Shown here one piece after another: positions 1 to 11,820 of a stretch of DNA of 64,000 nt. The translations under genes were made by a program, and so were the position numbers. How positions within the stretch are numbered: the first letter of the stretch is position 1; the number at the start of each line of letters is the position of its first letter. The DNA lies in assembly GCF_030247195.1 (NCBI RefSeq), contig NC_080671.1, positions 14,644,843-14,708,842 of the forward strand, written 5' to 3'. The notes under the pieces are model-generated. The model was given only the letters and a program-made list of their open reading frames with translations, had not been told where the DNA came from and searched no databases. Source of the DNA: Topomyia yanbarensis (Eukaryota > Arthropoda > Insecta > Diptera > Culicidae).

Positions 1-2847
1 TGCGACTACCAAAAAAAGTAAATTATAATCGAACACGTGACGAAAACACTTTGCCTGCTTTATGTTTACACTTAGAGGGTAGTAAGATTTACAATGTGAC
101 CATAACTGAAAGTTGCTAAATAATATAGTGCAAAGTGTACTCCAGAAAGCGCCCGATAAATGTTTCAATTACTATTCCAACGAGGTGCCCATACACACTA
201 CGCTCGTTATTGTTAAGCCCTGCCAACTGTGGGAAACTCTTTTCCTGAGTGGTCAACAACAGATGGCACTTACCGAACTTCTCCCATCTCACAGCTCCCA
301 TACGTCGAGAAGGGGGAGGCTGATGAACATTTAATATTAAATTATGTTGATCAACCCGAAAGTCGTGAATAGAAAGACGAAGTATGTATGTGCAAAAAGC
401 ACATTTATGGTTGCCATCCAATTTTAATTAAAAGCAAACAAACTACATGCTACATACGTTCCGACTCACTTGGCAGAGTGTTTGTCGTTCGGCGTACAGT
501 TTTTGTGTTCCAGCTCAGCATCGACATAGTGCTTAGCGCAGCAGCCGACGACAACAGTCACTTTTACGATGGTCCAACTTGGATGTGCTGGCAAGATTGA
601 ACATGTGTGTGTGCCGGTCGGTTGTGGTGTAGCAATATAAACTTGAACCAATTACAAACGTGCTGGGTGGAGTTCATCAGCCCCCCACCATCCCCGATCG
701 GAACAGAGAGGAGCTGTAGGACACTTTGAATGAACAGCTGTCTGAAGCAGCTCTCAATATGTTTCCCTTTCGGAAAACTTGAGAGTTAATTTAATTTCAT
801 CTTTTCTATAGTACTTAGGCGTAAGCCAACTATCTACCTGGTACCTGCCAATTTAGTTTGCAAGCTCAGTTTGAGGACAGTGGAAATTGCTATTCATAAA
901 TATTCTTTTGTGTTGATAAAGTTCATATCAAATCAAGTAATACCTATCTCCTGGTTGTTAGTGTTCCTATATGCGAAGAAAATTTGGTTTGGGGCAATTT
1001 GCAATTTAAGTGTTTTGGGTTTTCTTTTGGATATATGGTCATTGAGTTTTGTTTCGGGAGAGGCTTTAAAATATTATTGCATAAAGCTTTTAATTCTGAT
1101 GCGTTGATATAGTCACTAGAAATTAAATGAAATTTTAAAAAGCTCTTAATGAAAACAATTCATAATCTCAGACAATCCTAAAAACATGTTCTTTGTCACA
1201 AGAAAGTTACAATTTATTTTCGTTACAACAATTGATATTCTAGAGTTCACAGTATTTATACCCTTCGGAATATGACAATCCTTGTCGGTGCTGGAAAACG
1301 CACGGTGTTCTAAGCTACACGTTCAAAAGTTGTAGAAGACGTTGAATCGGAATGAGTAGAAAAATATCCATAACATTTTCGAGCGAAGAGAATGTCGAAA
1401 TTTACATAAAATCTTTTGATTTAGCAAGCGATTTGTAGATGCGCAGAAACGGTTCAACTTTTATTTTCTTGATCTGGCTACTATTACCAGTTGCTCACAC
1501 ATTTTTTTGTATATTCTATTTAAATGAAACCATTTTCAAGACTGGCTTTGGCCTGGAAGATCAGAGCCCCAGTTAGGAATGATTTTTGGTGATCAACAGG
1601 GTCAAAATATATATTTCAATGATTTAATCAACTAAAGGAAATTGATCAGAATTTAATCTATTAAAGAAAATTGTCCACACATCGATTGAAGAACACTTAA
1701 CACTGATTACTAATGTATTCTAATTTACGTAGAATTGTTTAAATGTATCAATAACCACCAAAATAACTAGAAATCAATATGAACAAGCTAAAAAACTTCA
1801 GCATCTCTTGATTCCGACGCATGGAATGGAATACATTGCACTTACTTCCCCTTTGCCAAAGAATAACGTAGATGTAAAGGCAACTTTCTATGATGATTTC
1901 GGTTTCACTTTCTAGGTCAATTCGTCACTTCGTTAAACAAATATATTGACGCGAATTTGTTCAACAATTGGTTTGTTTTTTTAATAAAAATAATTCGCTC
2001 AATTTTTTTTCCGCAATTACCACAAAAATTGGAAGATGTTGAACTACTGGAACAAAGCTGTAATGTCTATTTTATCACAAGGTCATTTTACCACAATTTA
2101 AGAAATAGTTTCAATTGAATCTGTTACACCTAACGTATCGAAGTCTTACGGATAACGAAGACGTAAGGGTCTTTCGAAGATGATAAGATCAGAGCGCAAT
2201 TCCGAAAGCACTCGAGTTGAGTGTATGGAAAATATAGAAGAGAACATTTCAATTTATTGATTCATTTTTCGCTCTGTTTCTCTGTGTTCTCTGATCATCT
2301 CTCTCATTTTATTCCATAACGAACAGAAATGAAACGAATGATTATCACATACTGAAAACATGAAATCGAAACAATAATCCCAACTTATTGAATTATAGAC
2401 TCAACTTGTTACAACATTTTAATCGCTCTCCTTTATAACCTACTGATATCTGTCGACTTCTTCAATGGTGGTGCTGACTGCTGGTTTTGAGATACTAGAC
2501 GCAGCTTTTACCGTCAATATTATCTGAACAGCAGCCACAAATTTGGCAATTGTTTGTTTTTCAGGTAATGGTATTGGAGAATATGGACGTGCGAAAATGT
2601 ACTGTGTCTAATTGCTTATCTAATCATTATGCTTTGTATGTAAAGGATCAGCTAGGGTGGGTCGGTCCACTTAGATTCTCGCCGCAAATACACCATTTAA
2701 TATATGTGGAATTACTTCCTAGATGTGTCTTTTATAATAACTTCCATTTCTTGCAAATGTGACAGGAACCTTTTAATGGCCACAGTGGTAAGTAGTATCA
2801 GATCCTGTAGCCGAACATTGATTTTCTCATCGTGCATATATATGAGG
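1..2847. other. Non-coding stretch, no feature recognised
   Basis: I see no gene, long inverted repeat, microsatellite or transposon end here. The short reading frames are AT-biased and match no family I know. Old decayed repeats cannot be excluded by eye. Confidence 0.5.
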
Positions 2848-3213
2848 ATCTACCACGTTAACAAAAGCACTGTTTTGAGCGTCTTAGTGGTATGTTATAT
2901 TAAACACTTTCACCGTTGTCTTCCGTTTTAATTCCACTATGATGAACAAAATGCAAAATGGCACTTTTCTGTTATAGATACGTATTTCGGCTACGACTTC
3001 CTGCCTTCTTCAGTGTATTGTATCAGAATGTTCTGATATTCTGATAGAATAGAATATTCTGATAGATCAGAATATTCTGATACAATACACTGAAGAAGGC
3101 TACAAGTCGTAGCCGAAATACGTATCTGTAACAGAAAAGTGCCATTTTGCATTTCGTTCATCATAGTGGAATTAAAACGGAAGACAACGGTAAAAGTGTT
3201 TAATCTACCACGT
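2848..3213. mobile_element. Foldback element with 11-bp flanking direct repeat
   Basis: A long inverted repeat has arms of about 145-150 bp at roughly 2899-3050 and 3060-3204. Both arms begin ATTAAACAC at the outer edge. The sequence ATCTACCACGT occurs at 2848-2858 and 3203-3213, so an 11-bp direct repeat encloses a 40-nt leader plus the hairpin. That arrangement suggests a target-site duplication around a leader-plus-hairpin insertion. Each arm carries a hammerhead-ribozyme-like core, antisense on the left and sense on the right. No protein is encoded. The leader resembles the one of the foldback at 60950-61229, so the two are probably one family. A link to Penelope-like elements, which carry hammerhead motifs and short tails, is inference. 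Confidence 0.65.
3090..3126 (+). ncRNA. Hammerhead-ribozyme-like core
   Basis: The core reads CTGAAGA (CUGANGA consensus) at 3090-3096. A stem II follows with GGCTAC pairing to GTAGCC over a five-base loop, then GAAA at 3115-3118, then TAC-GTA-TC. The short self-complementary TACGTA followed by UC matches the minimal stem III and cleavage triplet of dimer-type hammerheads known from Penelope-like retroelements. The same core lies antisense at about 2977-3013 in the left arm, where stem II is partly broken. I see no complete stem I plus stem III combination within one copy, so self-cleavage would need a tandem or dimeric transcript. Confidence 0.4.
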
Positions 3214-3760
3214 GTTACAAGTTGTTATGCAAAATAACAAGTTTCTCCTGGGCTAATTTGTTGAATGTTGAATGACATCAGCCTGACATGATAGAGCTCG
3301 TTGAAGTCGAAGTTCGTAAGCATGACCTCCATTTTCACCTTCAGCAAATATTTCACATCTCGAGCATTCGGTGTTATGTGAAAAGACTGGAAGTCAATAG
3401 CCTCCAAATTTGACTGTGCTTCAGCGATTCAATCATCCGATAGATCACCACAGCAAGAATTAAAGTAAGTTTTTTTGTTCTTCCGCGAGTCACAAAAAAT
3501 AAAAGGAACTGTTTTATCACACTCAGCATACTTAGTAGATATGGTGACCGCTGTCTTCAGTGTGTCGAAATAGCAACCTTCCTCACCATTCTCGTATTAA
3601 TTTGTTGAAATTAATCAAGTTACAAATTTTTTAAGAGCCACCGAAAAACCCGTTGTTTCTTACATTTATTTTTGAAAAATTTCGGTGAGGCTGTAGCTCC
3701 ATAGCACTCCTCTGGCTACGTGCCTACACAGTTCCCTTATTCAATTTCGCTTCGTTCGTT
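3214..3760. other. Non-coding stretch, no feature recognised
   Basis: I see no gene or element ends. The short frames have no recognisable domain. Confidence 0.4.
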
Positions 3761-5065
3761 CAGATTCCATTAAAAAAGATTACAATTTCGTGAACTGAAC
3801 GATTTATGAAAACCGTGATCAAGTTTCTGAAATTATGAATAATAAACCTCGTATTCATGAAACTATTTGTGTTCACCCCGAATATAAACGTGACGTTATA
3901 TCCAAATGTTTGGTTGGGTTACTGTTGTTGTTCACTGGACATGTTTAGGTTTTGTTATGATTCCGGCTCATAATTTTATTCGCGATTTTTGGGATTTCTC
4001 ATCACGTCACCGTGCTATTTTATTCGTGAGTTTTCTATCGGATTTTTCTGTCAGACTACCGGTATTTGTGTTCATGGTTTCAGGATCATAGTCGCAATTT
4101 TTGTAATTTCAATCCCCGTCATTGTGACATTTTAGTCATAAGTAGAGTGAGTCATGTTCGTGATTTGTGTAATGTGATTTATATTCATGATTTCTGGAAC
4201 TTCGTCATGATGTTCATAATTTTTATTCACGTTGTCGTGATATTTTAGTCAGGAGTTGAGATTGTCGCTTATTTATTTTCATGATTTCAGAATGGTAGTC
4301 ACGATTTTTGATATTTTTTCACGAGTTGTATGAATTAAGTTCATGATTTCAGGATCTCAGTTACGATTTTCGTAATTTCTGGTCATATTTTCGTGATGTT
4401 TTAATCTAGAGTTTTACTTTCGAATTTGACACGTGGAGGAATGTGACTCATATTCATGATATCAGCAGTTTTATCATGGTATTCATAATTTCACTCCGTC
4501 TTACCGCGACCAGTATTTTTGGGTTAAAATCGGTTTTTTTACTCGGAGTAACGTGGAAAAATGAACTTAATCAAAAAAATGTGACTGATTCGCGGTATCT
4601 TGTTCTGTGAACTATATCACGAGCACGATTTGTGGTGCTCACCGTAGTTTTCGTTTTCTGTTCAGACATCACACTGAACCTTATCAAATTAATAACGATG
4701 GAGGTCCCAAATAGTTTTGTTATACGTGCCCGTACCTATTACTGGTCGCTAATAGCTGAACATTTCACGAAAACAAGCATGGAACAAAAATGATGTCACG
4801 AATACTACCACTTTACGAATCCATAAATAATTATAATATTTCATGATTTTGTGAACTATTTCACGACCACGGATATTGAATTATGACTAATACATTAGAT
4901 CACGAGGATTGAATGGATTCATACATAAAATCCGAGTTTCGTGAAATAGTTTTGATTATGTGCACTAATGTTCCTAAATCTATGAATAACATCATGAGTC
5001 AACCTTTGGTTTTATGAATAAAGTTCATAAAGTTATGAACTAGTTCACGTAGAGAAAATCGATTT
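3760..5065. repeat. AT-rich dispersed repeat with recurring motifs
   Basis: Variants of CATGATTTCAG followed by CACGATTTTTG recur at irregular spacings of roughly 60-115 bp between about 4070 and 4500. The flanks carry inverted-looking pieces about reflected or clamped hydroxyl-free motifs such as GTGAACTATTTCACGA. The left part (about 3795-3870, with AATAATAAACCTCGTATTC) recurs in inverted orientation at about 63545-63620, which shows a dispersed family. The copy is too diverged to define termini or a target duplication. No coding capacity is visible. Confidence 0.45.
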
Positions 5066-5297
5066 GATAATAACATAGCGGAAACCATTTATAAAAGCGT
5101 TATGCGGGCACTACTGAAGGGAAACTGAATTGTTTTCGTAATTGCGCCTTTTTCATTTATCCAAACTATGATTCATTAGCTGGTTCTGTTCAATAGAATT
5201 GTGGAAATGTCTATTAAATTCTTATTTCACTTAGCACCTATCCTACGACTACCATGAAAGTAAACGCAGACTCACTTTAAACAAAAACGTATAGGGA

Positions 5298-5821
5298 AGA
5301 CCGGGGAGAGTTTGCGATGTTTTCAGTTTCCCTTTTTTACCGCTTTGTTGTAGGTAGATCTTGCAAAATAGAATATGTCGCTGTTGCCAACATCTGTTGC
5401 ATTATCTTTGTTTTTGTAGACAAAAATGTGTGACGCGGTAAACCCGCCAATGTACCCCTGCCCCGGGGTATATTGGCGGTATGTATGAATACGCCAGAAA
5501 ATGGAGATTAAATTACATCAAATCAAATCAATCAAGGTTCGTGCTGAAAGCCTTTTCAATAAAATTGTATATTAACTGACAATTGCCAATATATTTCAAT
5601 CTCAATACCCCGGCATTTTACGTTTTACGCGTATACCATATTCAAAAGTATATTTTCGAAATTCTTCAGGCGATTGGCCGAAGTAAATATCCCCTGCATT
5701 GACGAGATACACAAAGTTTTACTTTGGAGTGAATTACAAAAATAAAAATATTTGATGACTACATTTGCACTGTAAATAGTAGCCCCAACTTGCCTTGCGT
5801 GCGTCACCGCCAACTTACCCC
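5298..5821. mobile_element. Probable MITE with GGGG-type ends
   Basis: The left edge reads GGGGAGAGTTTGCGATG and the reverse complement of the right edge reads GGGGTAAGTTGGCGGTG, so the two ends look like diverged terminal inverted repeats. A near-perfect 36-bp palindrome lies inside at 5444-5479 (CCGCCAATGTACCCC and its complement). No clear target-site duplication was found and there is no coding capacity. The superfamily is not assignable by eye. Confidence 0.35.
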
Positions 5822-6600
5822 AACAGCAATTTTACAAAAAACTATTTAAAACATTACTTTAATTTATGGATAGATTTAATACCTATATGGATACTGAAAG
5901 CTCGTTAAATAGATTTTAAATAGCCCTAAATAACACAGTGTTTAAAATTTAAAAAAAATACTTGGTATGCTCGAAAACACAATATAGGCCACAACTTCAA
6001 CAAAAAAAATGTTTTTTAACAAAAACACATTGGATAATGGGTTTTACTTAACTTGAGGTACATAATGATAGGCAGCGCCATATGTCTAATAGAAACGAAG
6101 ACAAAGGGATTCCGCTAACTAGCCCCGGGCTCCCCTAATATTTAATTAACTTAATCAGCATGAACTCGATGCTATTTTCATTATATTTTGTTTTGAAAAT
6201 GTTGGTGGAATGGGTTTGGAAGTGGAGGGGGGAGGGGGTGGGTTAGTAGAGTGGAAGTGGAGGATGCGCCAGAAATCCTTCATCTTTTTTCGGTATACGG
6301 GGTGGATGAAGGAAATGCGGATGTGAGGGTGGCCCAAGGGGAGAGGAGTGACGAAGGAGGGAGGGGTGAGAGCAAGGGTTGGGGGGAGGTGTTGAGTTGC
6401 GACGCAATACTCAACCGCAAATGTTGCCTTTCATTTGAGACTTGGTTTGAGAACATGGGTTCGGTCATCACAGAAGAACCGATTTGACTTAAATTGTGGG
6501 ACTTCCGGAATCGTCGATAGTGGATAATATATCCAAAGAATGTTTGATTGGCAATTAGTGATCTAGATGTGCGAATCGAAGTAATTTGGTGACCATTTCA
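5822..6600. other. Non-coding stretch with a purine-rich patch
   Basis: A strongly G-rich plus strand at about 6205-6400 (runs such as GGAGGGGGGAGGGGG) is the only notable composition feature. The reading frames over it are low-complexity and are probably not genes. Confidence 0.4.
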
Positions 6601-7310
6601 ATTATTACGATTGTACCCATTTATATGGTAAAGTCCAGTGCAACCTTACTAACCAACCTGTAACTCCGGAACCAAGAGTTTGAACCGAATGAAATTTAGC
6701 AGCAGTCAATAGCATTGCTGCTTCTTTCATTTGAAATCAAGTTTTGAATTTGAAATTTGTAAAAATCGGAAGAGAATTCGCTGGGAAATGGGTGTGATAT
6801 TACTTAGGAACTAGGCGAGTTCTACGGAGGCATCATGAACCGTCATAGGTGGCCAATGTGGCCAAAGCTGCTTTGATTGATCATTAGTGATCCAGACCCG
6901 CAGACTAGAGTAAAGCTGAATCCATTTTAATATGTTTTACGTCATTTGGGAATTATGGTTGTACCAGTTTATATTGGAATTTGCTGTGTGACCGAACTCT
7001 TCAACCAGTAACTCCGGAACCGGAAGTCGGATCAACTAAAAATTCAATAGTAGCTTATGGGAGCGTTATACCTGTCAGATGAAACTAAGTTTGTGAAAAT
7101 CGGTTCAGCCATCTCTGAGAAAATTGTGTGAGTTTAAATGACACGCGCACACATACACACACGCACATACACACATACATACACACAGACATTTTTCGAT
7201 CTCGACGAACTGAATCGAATGTTATATGACACTCGGGTCTCCGGGCTTAAGTTGAAAAGTCGATTTTTTTCAGTGATTACATAGCCTTTCTTTATATAAG
7301 AAAGGCAAAA
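6600..7310 (+). repeat. CA-microsatellite-bearing dispersed repeat, two partial units
   Basis: Two diverged units are arranged head to tail, both containing GTAACTCCGGAACC. The second ends with an AC/TAC microsatellite at about 7141-7192, then CGATCTCGACGAACTGAATCG and a terminal AAGAAAGGCAAAACG. Related pieces occur at 25330-25535 and around 43730-43865 and 48063-48930, where they host two younger insertions. The family has no ORF. I associate it with mosquito genomes, but the class (SINE-like or MITE-like) is uncertain. The stretch at about 6940-6975 is the best uninterrupted homologue of the RAG1-like transposon's target site. Confidence 0.6.
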
Positions 7311-9436
7311 CGAGATTGTTCCAGAATTCATGGAACTTTGTTTGCGATTTTGGGAACATTTTTTTCCGTGAAATGTTCGTTCATCACGGGCTAGAAAACC
7401 TTTCTCGTTTCGTTCTCGCAATAGCGAGAACACTCTCACCAGTCCATGCTAGTCATACAAAACAATAAGAGTTTAAATGCGAACAATGAATACATTTAGT
7501 TTTGTAGGCTAGATCTCATCACATGAAGTGTTCCGCAAAACTTGATTATTATCAAAAAATGAGATAATGATGGCACTGGATAAAGAATTTCGTCAACTAC
7601 ATTCGACTTTTGCCAGATTTGATATATTTAACAATAAACAAGAATTATGGCAAAAATAAATTTCCAATCATAATGTAAAGGATGCGGCGATTCAAACTTT
7701 AAACTCGTTTTTCTCGAAATCAATATTTTGTCACTTAGTCCGGTCTGACTTAACACCGACCATTTAAACTAAAACTTGCCTCAAAATGACCTTCGGTGAA
7801 ATGCCATTCAGCGATATACGGAAGCTTCTCGATCTGAAAAACACTCCGTAACATATCCTCTCGTCGCTCAAGTGGATGAAAGCACCACAGCGTATCACGG
7901 ATGAAATGTCATAAAACAAACATTATCCATCGAACTCTCCATAGAGCAAACGTTCCCTGCTCAGCCCAAAACCGACACCCACGCAGAAATCCAACCCCAT
8001 TCGGAACTAGTCAAAGTTTCGACATTCCAGCTGCATCCCCCGTCATGTGTGACAATGTTATCCACACTTGAATCAACAATAAAACGGACGGATTCCATGG
8101 GAAACACAAAAACAAATAAACTCTTCTGTCCGGCAGTGTCCCGTGATACAGAACCGTGAACAAAATGGACAGACACGCTGTGTCCAGCTGCAACAGCTTC
8201 AAGTTCAAAACAAAACCAAACATCGAATATTGCCATCAGCTGCAATCCACTTTCACAGTTTTGCACCTCCTTCCCCTTACCATCGGTCATCGCTCGAATG
8301 AATGCAAATTTGAAAATTCCTGCACATGTTTCACAATTCGAAAATGCAATATCAATCATGTAGGTATTCGTTGAAAGATCGTTTGAGTGAAATCATCGTT
8401 TCACTCTTGATTGACTCATATACCGAAAACAGAGCGACTCAGTAACCAATCCCAAATTCAAACATGTGCCAAAAAAACTGATCCCGTGTAGAGCCACAGC
8501 CACCCGAGATGACTCTCGCACTAAACTAGCATAGCATAGCGTTCCTTTCAACTTTTTCAAAGGCCAGTTTCACTACTCATCGATATAATCGATACCCTTC
8601 CCCCAACCGTAGGCGCTTTCCCGTTTCCACGGAAAACGATGGTAAACGTTTCGCCCCATTCGTTTCCACCCATCGGCACATGCATGGATGGATGGCTTTG
8701 GAAAATCACTCGAACCGGTTATAATCATGTATGGTTTTCCCATCAAACCGCCACAAACACCCCTTTTCCGTTATAGCCCCGCCCCCCTCAGCCCGATTCC
8801 ATCTTTCCATGGCAGTCGCGATGAATGGTGCCAGCCAGTGACAGTTTCCTACTTCCGGGAGGATGCTTCCGATGTATGCTTTGTATGTAAATATATGAGA
8901 GGATAAGGACGGAATTTAATACATCCTTGGGGTATAGCATTGAGCTGCGCGCTGGTTATAGAATCCATCTATTTATAAGTGCACCAGCAGAGACCACTGG
9001 CTCTTCAAGATGCTATTTTCCTCTCGTGTGCCGACGGAAAGAAGGGAGGGGAGGGGACGAGGTAATGGTGTTGCTTTCCAATTTAATAGTTTCAATGAAG
9101 AAGACGAAGATAGGTGAGATGTTGTAACGAGTAGTGAAAGAATTGTTTTGTGCAATAGTTAGCTGTTAGCATCTCAAAATAGATGGAAATGGGTTATGTG
9201 CTGGTTGCACATTTAGATCCAGCGGAGAATGTGTTTTTAGAAAGGAAGCTTTCGAACGTATGACAAATCGATTTCTTACGATTGTAAAGAGATACTTTTA
9301 TGATCTGTGCTATATACCGCCCAGGAAAAAAAATTGGGTGAAAACCAATTTTTCTCCATTAAGGAGAAAATGGGTTAAACCATATTTGTGCATAAAGATA
9401 ATTAAATCAGTTATGGAATTTGTGTTTCAACTTCCT
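7311..9436. other. Non-coding stretch, no feature recognised
   Basis: The overlapping frames at 7961-8374 and 8688-9155 have no recognisable domains. Nothing here looks like an exon with credible splice sites. Composition is less AT-rich than the surroundings around 8500-8900, so a unique or regulatory sequence is possible but unsupported. Confidence 0.4.
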
Positions 9437-9643
9437 CTCATCAGAATCCAACACTAACTTGGTGACAGGACTAAGCTAGCGCCGAATTGACGCTAGCTGC
9501 CAAAAAAGGAGACACGACTTGTGTTCCTGAGAAACCGCCTAGTCAAGCGTGATGTCCCACAGTTGTGTCTCCATTTTTGGGAGCTAGCGTCAATCCGGCG
9601 CTAGCTTGTCCTGTTATTAAGTTACTGTCGGATTGTGATGAGA
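9437..9643. repeat. Short inverted-repeat element (about 207 bp)
   Basis: Arms at about 9437-9515 and 9562-9643 are reverse complements. The outer part reads CTCATCAGAATCC against GGATTGTGATGAG, and the inner part contains GCTAGCGCCGAATTGACGCTAGC against its complement. The spacer is about 45 bp. There is no coding capacity and no target duplication was identified. It may be a foldback MITE. Confidence 0.5.
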
Positions 9644-11497
9644 CCAAGTCGAAACGAAAATTGTGGTGTTTCACACCTAATTGTATAGGTGTATAGGTGG
9701 AAAATGATGCATTTTTAAATTGGATTTGACAGTACAATTCAATTATTTTCCATGATTGGATTGTGCGTTTTATGTATTTGAAAAGGTGCGTTTGTAAATT
9801 TTTACTTTGAAGTATAAATTAAAAAATGTGTCCATAATATGTCGAAAAAAAAGGTAACAAATTATATTGGACACAGCTTATAGATTTTACTTCTTAGTAA
9901 CAGTATGTTTTATCATATTAGAATAACCAAAATGTAAAAAATCAAGTAGCGATAGGTCTAATACAGATAATATTCGGATTTCTTTTTAAATCATTGTCAA
10001 GTCTATGGAAATTAGATAAATTAAATGTTTGTTGTGTTTCTCTATTTCGGGGGAATATGTAAAACTCGAACGTTCTGACAGAGGGATTTTGCTAATAATG
10101 TCATTGCTAAGCATTCGTTAAGAAATTAAATCTAGTTGCGTCCTTTTCAAATGGTAATAGTCATAGTTTTAATTCACTTTTCGATGCAGACTGTAGACTT
10201 ATCAATTATTTTTTGAAGTGCGGTTGTGGTAATACCGCGCGGTAAAAGCTTATTTCCCGAGCCGCATCTGCGGGAAAAAGCATCTCACCGCACCGTTGCT
10301 TTTGCGGTAGGATTACGGTAAATACCGCGCGACGAACCCTAATTTCAACAAATTGAAATTTTACCCAAAATCAGACCATTTTTCAAAAAATCTAAATTCG
10401 TCACCAGTAGCGTTATAGAAAATTCACTCCGAAGAAGAAAGTGGACCTAATACCCTAAACTTTCATTTAAGAAGTGAACCCGATGACTTTTTTTTAACAT
10501 GATGTCATTTTGAGACACCCTAGTGAAGATCTTTCATTCAGCGCAATTAAAAAATGGCCTTTCTCCAATCTTACTTGCACTCGATAGGTATTGAGACTCG
10601 AAGACTCTATACAATGACAATTTCTCGCTAGAGTTCTTCTGCGATTGTGCTTTTTTTCTTTGATTTTTATCAAAAATTTTACCCATTTTTAAACGATTAG
10701 AAGAAGAACGCTTGCGCAACTGCCAAGACTGCATATCAAGAACACTAGCCACTCTGTCCACAATCTGGAGACAGTAACAGCAACGCCACTTGTGGGTAAA
10801 GGTAGTACTTCCCATAGTGATGCACACACACATATACAATTTTACATTAAGCTTCCTACCTTCCTCCAACAGAGGCGCTGTAACCTCTGTCTCTTTTCGT
10901 TTGTATGGAGGAAGCAAAGAGATATCCGTCTTCTTAATATGTAGTCACCTGATGCTGTGGGCAGAGGCTCAATTTTTGATTTTCCGAAAATCCGAAAAGG
11001 ATTTTGATCAACAAGAATGGGATTTCTAGCAAAATTCACATTATTAAATCCAATTTTGTACTAACACTTATTCAAAATTATTAAAATACAGTACAATCGC
11101 AAGAGGCTGCTACATCTAGAAGTTTAAATAATCAAAAATGATGTACTTATGATCAGATAACGGCAGTTAGAGTTCGTTGGATACGAGCCAGTTCGCCAAC
11201 TCATGCGTAATACCGTCAAAGGAAAGAGTTACATCTAACACCTCTTCTTTGCCAAATCGTGTACATGTTAGGCGATTTTCTACAGTATATGCAGATTTGG
11301 GCTACTTAAGTGCTTCCTACACAGGGCAGTTCCAAGATGTATTGTCGACTATACGCACCTTCCAGCTGCAATTAACAACCACCAAACCATCACTTTCAGT
11401 AGATTTTCAGCTGTTCTTAGAGTGCCGGTCACAACGAAAAATTTCGTGGCCATAACCTGACGACTAATTGGATAGTGCTTCATCATTCAACCATTCT
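9644..11497. other. Non-coding stretch, no feature recognised
   Basis: Only small unrecognisable frames occur. A CG-rich patch at about 10230-10335 with repeated ACCGCGCGG-type sequence is the only compositional oddity. I cannot assign it. Confidence 0.4.
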
Positions 11498-11806
11498 TTA
11501 ACCGGGACACTTATGCCAAAGCTCTAATCGGATATTGAACTCGAAATTTTTCTTCTGTTGAATTAATACCCTCAACATTTTGGTAACACGACAGAAACCC
11601 TTCGTTGATTGAGGCTGAAAATCGAAGAGCTGACGAGCGGTGAAGACTTCACTAACACTCAGCGTACTTGCCTGCAGAAGTTTTGTGGAAGACCCCCTTT
11701 CCCAACTCAAGCACATGACAGGATCGATTGCTGGTCGTTGACTGGAAGGGCTCGACTGTAATCTGTTTATTTGTTGTACCGTCACCAACAGACTCCTTGG
11801 TCCCAA
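11498..11806 (-). mobile_element. Fragment of a second CR1-type element
   Basis: At about 11660-11765 the minus strand matches the ORF1/ORF2 junction (linker) region of the larger CR1 copy at 14700-15060. The shared parts are the CAGTCGAGCCCTTCCAGTC and GTCTTCCACAAAA sequences and the GGCAAGTA end. The fragment lies directly downstream of that copy's ORF2 stop, in the same orientation. It is therefore either a separate truncated insertion or a rearranged junction of the same family. No intact ORF remains, and the boundaries are approximate. Confidence 0.5.
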
Positions 11807-11820
11807 TGGTGTTATTTAAA

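Noticed and set aside
6280..6471. Proline/serine-rich frame opposite a G-rich patch
   Set aside because: Low-complexity translation of a purine-rich strand.
10534..10917. 127-codon minus-strand frame
   Set aside because: No recognisable family; lysine/serine-rich and unsupported by neighbours.
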